Assembly: GCF_031458395.1 (NCBI RefSeq)
Contig: NZ_JAVDYJ010000001.1
Location: 372,001-436,000, forward strand
DNA: 64,000 nucleotides
Direction: 5' to 3'
Source of the DNA: Enteractinococcus fodinae
GTDB lineage: Bacteria; Actinomycetota; Actinomycetes; Actinomycetales; Micrococcaceae
Each line of letters opens with the position of its first letter. Positions within the stretch are counted from its first letter, which is position 1. Made by a program: the position numbers and the translations under genes. Positions 59,800 through 64,000 of the stretch are shown in pieces. The notes under the pieces were generated by a model. That model saw only the letters and a list, made by a program, of their open reading frames with translations. It searched no databases and was not told where the DNA came from.

Positions 59800-60050
59800 G
59801 AGTAGGAATCTAGAGACTTTGCGCGGCGAGTTCAAGAACATCAACCGCAGTTGGTCAAATTGGCTGTGGAACCGGATCATTTCGTGACCTCTAGGGAAGA
59901 GAACCAGAGGTGCCCAAGAAGACTCACTGGCCACATACTAATCTTCGATTCTGCTTGCTCCAGTGGTAGTAATAGGGCCTTTGGCGGGTGCTCGGAGACG
60001 GTAGGCTCGTATAACCAGAGGCTTATATCACACTGTCGGAGGAGTGTATC

Positions 60051-61442
60051 GTGTCATTTGATGGACGTCGTATGAGGGCAGGGATCACTAGTCTCTTACT
60101 CGTCAGCGCCGGTTTTGCTTTCGCCTCTTGTGCATCAGAAGAAACCCCCGATGATTCAGCGAATGTCACCCAGGAGTCTCCCGACCAGGCCGTTGATATT
60201 CCGGGCGATACCCTTGCAGGCGAGCAATCTCAACGTATCGTAGACCTGCTCAATTCAGATGAAGAGACTACCGCTGAGGACTTCGAAGGACACCTGCACT
60301 CCAGTTTCACAGCTGAAGTGTCCGAAGACGAACTCGTCGAGTTATTCAATCAGAATCTTCGCCCTGCTCAGCCCTTTACCGTTACGGACTACGAAGGCGG
60401 CGAACGCCAAGCTGTATCCGTCCTGACCAGCCCGGTTTCAGATCCGATGGATATGACAGTCCACGTTGATAACGACGGTCTGATCACAGGGCTACTCTTT
60501 ACTCCCAGTGAATCCGACGATTGAAGAGCACCGGAGTCGCTGGAAGAACTCACAGAGCGCTTCGAGGATTTCCCTGCCACAGTTCATGCCCTGATCACAC
60601 CAGCGGACAGCGTAGCACCGTTGAGCGAGCCGTTACTCGACCGTGCCGCTGATGAGCCGGCCCCGCTGGGCTCGATGTTCAAACTCTATGTCCTCTACGC
60701 GGTAGCCCAAGCCATCGAGGCCGGGGAGTTGAGCTGGGACACCGTTCTGACCGTGTCAGAGCATAACCGCAGCCTGCCCTCCGGGGAGCTCCAAGACGAA
60801 CCAGCAGGGACCACAGTGACGGTGCACGATGCCGCAACGAAGATGATTCAGATCAGCGATAACACCGCAACAGATATGTTAATTCAACAGCTTGGTCGAG
60901 AGGCTATCGAAGCAGCGGTGCGAGATGCTGGACACCATGACCCAGAGCTGATGGCACCCTTTCCGTCGACACGAGAATTCTTTCAAATCGGCTGGAGCGA
61001 TCCGGCCTACCTAGAAACGTGGAGCGACGGGACGAAGGAAGAACAGCGTGACTTGCTTGATGAACTGGAGCAGCAACCTATAGATGAGTATGACGTTGCT
61101 GTTGGCGGTGACCCGGTTTGGCCCCAGGGTGTCGAATGGTTCGCTTCAGCCGAGGATGTCGCTGCGGTGCACCGGGCCCTGCACGAGCATCCAGACCCGA
61201 CCATTCGCACAATCCTCGGCGGTCAGTCTGGAGCCGAACAAGAGAAGTGGGATTACGTCGCGTTCAAAGGTGGCTCATCACCGGGCGTGCTAACCGGCAG
61301 TTGGTTCATCGAAAACGGTCCTGGCGAACAGTATGTTGTGGTCCTTCAAGCAGCCACAGACGACCCAGCAGGCATTAGCGCGACAACACAAAGAGAATTC
61401 TTCGACCTTGCCGACGCTACGTTAGAGCTTGCCACCAACTAG
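60051..61442 (+). pseudogene. LpqF/ORF12-like serine hydrolase lipoprotein interrupted by an in-frame TGA
   Basis: One frame of 463 sense codons broken by a single TGA at 60522-60524. Part 1 (157 residues, GTG start after GGAGGAG) is a lipoprotein with lipobox FASC at ~26 and a DUF3887/NTF2-like domain (FTAEVSEDELVELFNQNL). Part 2, in the same frame without a gap, starts RAPESLEELTERFEDFP and is a class-A-beta-lactamase-like hydrolase: SMFK (S-x-x-K), SDN in MIQISDNTATD, and KGGSSPG (KTG-like). Homologues (LpqF, ORF12) carry both domains in one chain. All active-site motifs are intact, so the stop is recent, a sequencing error or read through. No start with a ribosome site precedes part 2. 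Confidence 0.78.
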
Positions 61443-61960
61443 TGCTTGCTCTCTGCCGCTGCATCCTGATCACGTTTCAATGACCACCAAGTGACCCCTC
61501 CAGCAGCAAGACCCATGACAGCGCGTGGGAACGGGACGTTGATGCGCCGTAGCCCTTGATCGATTTTCTCATCAGCCCAGAAACTGGCCGCCGTCGCCAA
61601 TGAGAAAACGCCACCCACGGCGGTGCCCGCGGCAATCAGCGCAGCGGTGCGGCTGGGGCCCTTCGTGCGGAACGCGGCAGGCGGTTCTGGCGGGCGCAAG
61701 CTGTCAGGAGTGGACGGCGAGTACTGAGCGACCGCGACTTTCGCAGCGATTTTGCGGCGCATTTTAGGATTCATCACCAGATATGCCGCGCCAGCACCGC
61801 CGGCTATTGGCGGGGCCCAGATGAGCCCGCGACGTAACCACGTCGGATAGTTTCGTGCTGGGATAAGCGTCAGCGCTCCGGTCAACAGCCCTTGGGACAG
61901 TGGATCATTCAGGAAGTCTGTCAGACGCTGACGAGTGGCTGATGTGGAGCTTTGGCGCAT
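61439..61960 (-). CDS. Hypothetical membrane-associated protein
   Basis: 173 residues with three weak hydrophobic segments (~residues 45-64, 105-125 and 145-158), an Arg/Lys-rich stretch between them and a charged tail. No family recognised. TAAGCT ends 6 bases before the ATG (leaderless layout). Its stop overlaps the convergent hydrolase gene by 4 bases. Confidence 0.65.
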   Translation of the reverse strand: MRQSSTSATRQRLTDFLNDPLSQGLLTGALTLIPARNYPTWLRRGLIWAPPIAGGAGAAYLVMNPKMRRKIAAKVAVAQYSPSTPDSLRPPEPPAAFRTKGPSRTAALIAAGTAVGGVFSLATAASFWADEKIDQGLRRINVPFPRAVMGLAAGGVTWWSLKRDQDAAAESKH

Positions 61961-62053
61961 ACGGTCAGCTTAGCGATGTGACCGGTCCCGAACAAGGCAC
62001 GAGCCCGCTCGGTCCTGCGGTTGCGCTGATGTGCAACTCTCCCTGACGGGGAT

Positions 62054-63505
62054 TTAGGTGCCGCAGAACGTCTGGTAGTTCATTGCAAAGGCCACCGGGG
62101 CCGGCTGTTCTAGGTGTTCGAAACCTTGTTGACGCTCATAGGGGTTTGTTACCGCAGCGAGCAGCGTATGGAAGGTTTCGAGGTTTTGGTCGGTGACTGC
62201 GTCCTGAATCGCATCTTCGACCAGGTGATTTCGGGGAATATAGATCGGATTATGTTGCGCAAGCTTCTCAGCACTGGGGCTGAGATCCAGCCAGTGCCGA
62301 TACCAGGACATGAGTTCGGGTTCTACATCCGCCGGGATGAGGCCTGACTTAGCGATATCAGCCAGACCAGCAAAGAACCCGGTGAAATCTGTCCCGCTGG
62401 ATTGCAACTGCTCAAACAGCTGGGTGCTCAAAGATTGCGCATCCTCGTCGGAAGTCAGCCCGAGGCGTTGGGTGAAGCGTTTCGCCCAGGCGCCAGAGTA
62501 GACTCTCCGGAAATTCACGACCGCTTCGGTTGCAGCAGTCACTGCGTCATCCTGGGACATGACAAGTTCCTCAGCGGGGTGCATGATGGCTGGCAGCAGC
62601 GATTCGGCGAAACGTGCCAGATTCCATTCGGCGATGGCCGGTTGGTTCCCGTAGGCGTACCGACCGGCGAAATCAATTGAAGAAAACACCGCATTGGGAT
62701 CGAACTTGTCCAGGAACGCGACCGGACCGAAATCGATCGAGTGCCCCGCGATGGTCATGTTGTCAGTATTCATCACCCCGTGGATCAGGCCCACGTGCAT
62801 CCACTGGGCCAACAATTCGGCTTGGTTCGTGACCACTTGCTCTAGGAGCGCCAGCGCGGGGTTTTCGGCCTCGACGGTGGGGTAGTGGCGAGTCAGGCTG
62901 TAGTTGGTGAAACGCTGGAGTAGTTCAAGATCCTGGTGCGCCCTGACGTATTGGAAGGTCCCGACTCGGATGTGCGAGGGACCGGTGCGAACCAGAACGG
63001 CCGCAGGTTGTTCGACTTCGCGCAGAATGTTTCGGCCGGTGGTGATGACCGCCAGCGACCGTGACGTTGGGATGCCCAGCGCGTGGACGGCTTCGGAGAC
63101 GAGGTATTCGCGCAACATCGGCCCCAGGGCGGCATAACCGTCGGAGCCCGGGCGGGAATACGGGGTGGGTCCGGTGCCTTTGAGGTGAATATCTACCAGC
63201 GTGTCATTGACGGGTAGTTCACCGGTGAGGATCGCGCGGCCGTCCCCCAGCGATGGCACGTAGTTGCCGAACTGGTGACCGGCATATCCTTGGGCCACCG
63301 GCTTGGCCGAATCGGGGAGGTTGTGGCCCAGCAAAAAGTTGATGCCCTCCTCGGTGGCTAACCACTCGGCGTCGAGTCCGAGTTCAGCTGCCAGGCCTCG
63401 GTTGAGCAGGACCAGCTGAGGGTCCGGGGAGGGAGCAGGGGTCGCATCTCGAACAAGTTCTGGAAACGCCTCGGCATACTGTGAAGTAAGGTTCGGCAAG
63501 CTCAT
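62054..63505 (-). CDS. selO: SelO (YdiU) pseudokinase-fold AMP transferase
   Basis: 483 residues of the UPF0061/SelO family, which attaches AMP to protein Ser/Thr/Tyr with an inverted ATP. Signature segments: QGYAGHQFGNYVPSLGDGRAILTGE, DIHLKGTGPTPYSRPGSDGYAALGPMLREYL, HGVMNTDNMTIAGHSIDFGPVAFLD (catalytic N and D). The C-terminus ends QTFCGT, keeping the Cys that is selenocysteine in some relatives. I start at 63505 because AGGAG lies 7 bases upstream; TACGCT at 63536-63541 would be the -10 box of a leadered message, which rules out the codon at 63535. Confidence 0.93.
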   Translation of the reverse strand: MSLPNLTSQYAEAFPELVRDATPAPSPDPQLVLLNRGLAAELGLDAEWLATEEGINFLLGHNLPDSAKPVAQGYAGHQFGNYVPSLGDGRAILTGELPVNDTLVDIHLKGTGPTPYSRPGSDGYAALGPMLREYLVSEAVHALGIPTSRSLAVITTGRNILREVEQPAAVLVRTGPSHIRVGTFQYVRAHQDLELLQRFTNYSLTRHYPTVEAENPALALLEQVVTNQAELLAQWMHVGLIHGVMNTDNMTIAGHSIDFGPVAFLDKFDPNAVFSSIDFAGRYAYGNQPAIAEWNLARFAESLLPAIMHPAEELVMSQDDAVTAATEAVVNFRRVYSGAWAKRFTQRLGLTSDEDAQSLSTQLFEQLQSSGTDFTGFFAGLADIAKSGLIPADVEPELMSWYRHWLDLSPSAEKLAQHNPIYIPRNHLVEDAIQDAVTDQNLETFHTLLAAVTNPYERQQGFEHLEQPAPVAFAMNYQTFCGT

Positions 63506-63607
63506 GTATCCGCTCCTAAAAGACTGGGTGCTCATAGCGTAGCTGGCGACCGCCCCTTGCTGATAGGGAATGTGTTCAAGGTGAACACATTGACCTGAAG
63601 CACCGAT

Positions 63608-64000
63608 TTAGTTTGGCAACAGTCCGAAGATATCGGCGAACTGGTATCCGGCGAGGAAGACCACGACCGCGACGATCAGCCAACCCAGGATATTGGCCAC
63701 GGGCCCGTTGGTGTATTTGCCCATGATCCGTTTATTGTTCATGACGATCATCAACAAGATGGCCACGATCGGCAGGAGCAGACCGTTGGCGGCCTGGGCA
63801 ATCACGATGATCTGGATCGGGTTGAAGCCTGTTAGTGCGATGATTCCACCGACGGCAAGGGTGGACATCCACACGATACGAGACGGTGTGGACCGCAGAT
63901 CGTTGCTGACGCCCAGCACGCCCGTGATCGCGTAGGCGGCACCGAGTGGGCCGGCCAGGGCTGAGGTGAATCCGGCGGCAAACAGTCCGAGCGCGAACAC
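63608..64000 (-). CDS. Nramp-family divalent metal transporter, C-terminal part (runs off the window)
   Basis: The last ~130 residues of a membrane protein with about five segments. FAAGFTSALAGPLGAAYAITG, the INPIQ-like GFNPIQIIVIAQAANGLLLPIVAILLMIVMNNKRIMG and the terminal VVVFLAGYQ are the final helices of Nramp/MntH proteins, including the A-Q-x-x-N-x-x-x-x-P segment. The metal-binding DPG motif lies beyond the window. The gene is convergent with nothing here; it is followed by selO in the opposite sense of neither. Confidence 0.8.
   Translation of the reverse strand: MFALGLFAAGFTSALAGPLGAAYAITGVLGVSNDLRSTPSRIVWMSTLAVGGIIALTGFNPIQIIVIAQAANGLLLPIVAILLMIVMNNKRIMGKYTNGPVANILGWLIVAVVVFLAGYQFADIFGLLPN

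Noticed and set aside
60621-61442. The hydrolase part as an independent gene
   Set aside because: Its only start is an unsupported TTG within conserved sequence; the frame continues backwards to the TGA and the upstream domain.

Overview
The window reads as chromosome of a Gram-positive actinobacterium, most likely a salt-tolerant member of the Micrococcaceae (Arthrobacter/Nesterenkonia/Yaniella-like). This rests on moderate-to-high GC content, dense actinobacterial gene families (LuxR-type two-component pairs, lipoproteins with lipoboxes, SdpI-like and LpqF-like proteins), an ectoine operon, and many genes that look leaderless. In the leaderless genes a TANNNT -10 box ends 6 or 7 bases before the start codon. 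The assignment is an inference from gene content, not from a marker gene. I saw no rRNA, tRNA, CRISPR array, complete insertion sequence or prophage.

Layout. 0-4.5 kb: a reductase-like trio (two RibD/DHFR-fold proteins around a small monooxygenase), DedA, a third DHFR-fold protein, an Smr protein and a DEDDh exonuclease with BRCT. 4.8-7.5 kb: ectABC with a strong promoter and an upstream array of 11-bp repeats. 7.6-9.8 kb: an acidic lipoprotein and alanine dehydrogenase. 9.9-12.5 kb: a SipW-type signal peptidase with three apparent substrates. 12.6-15.4 kb: a LuxR two-component pair with a DUF4097 membrane protein. 15.6-21.6 kb: an FAD/Fe-S D-lactate-type dehydrogenase, an acyltransferase-like membrane protein and a gamma-glutamyltransferase lipoprotein. 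21.6-26.8 kb: a sarcosine-oxidase operon soxB-soxD-soxA in which soxG is fused to the end of soxA. 27-31.6 kb: flavin oxidoreductase, DUF1801, and an M20 hydrolase with an MFS exporter.

31.9-39.7 kb holds the most interesting locus: an ABC-2 transporter, two M16-like proteins (the first with a damaged zinc motif), a convergent LuxR two-component pair, and, divergent from the kinase, a 63-residue secreted peptide ending in a two-cysteine tail. Two perfect dyads lie between the kinase and the peptide, and an MFS exporter follows. It looks like a peptide production, sensing and resistance system that I cannot match to a described family.

39.8-46.5 kb: SseB, a SurA-like lipoprotein, a fatty-acid desaturase, a PIG-L deacetylase, a small monooxygenase, an AAA+ ATPase and catechol 1,2-dioxygenase. 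46.4-47.7 kb is a gene-free stretch. 47.7-54.9 kb: a nitrogen operon of a GlnT/GMAS-type synthetase, an Rh-type channel, a three-part glutamate-synthase-like enzyme (GlxBCD/MgsABC-like) and a second GlnT/GMAS-type synthetase. With the sox genes 21 kb away this could form an N-methylglutamate-type route for methylated amines. A 13-base sequence is shared by the upstream regions of both operons.

55-60 kb is a looser region of small membrane proteins. 60.0-61.4 kb carries an LpqF/ORF12-like serine hydrolase broken by an in-frame TGA. The window ends with a small membrane protein, SelO and the C-terminal part of an Nramp-type transporter.
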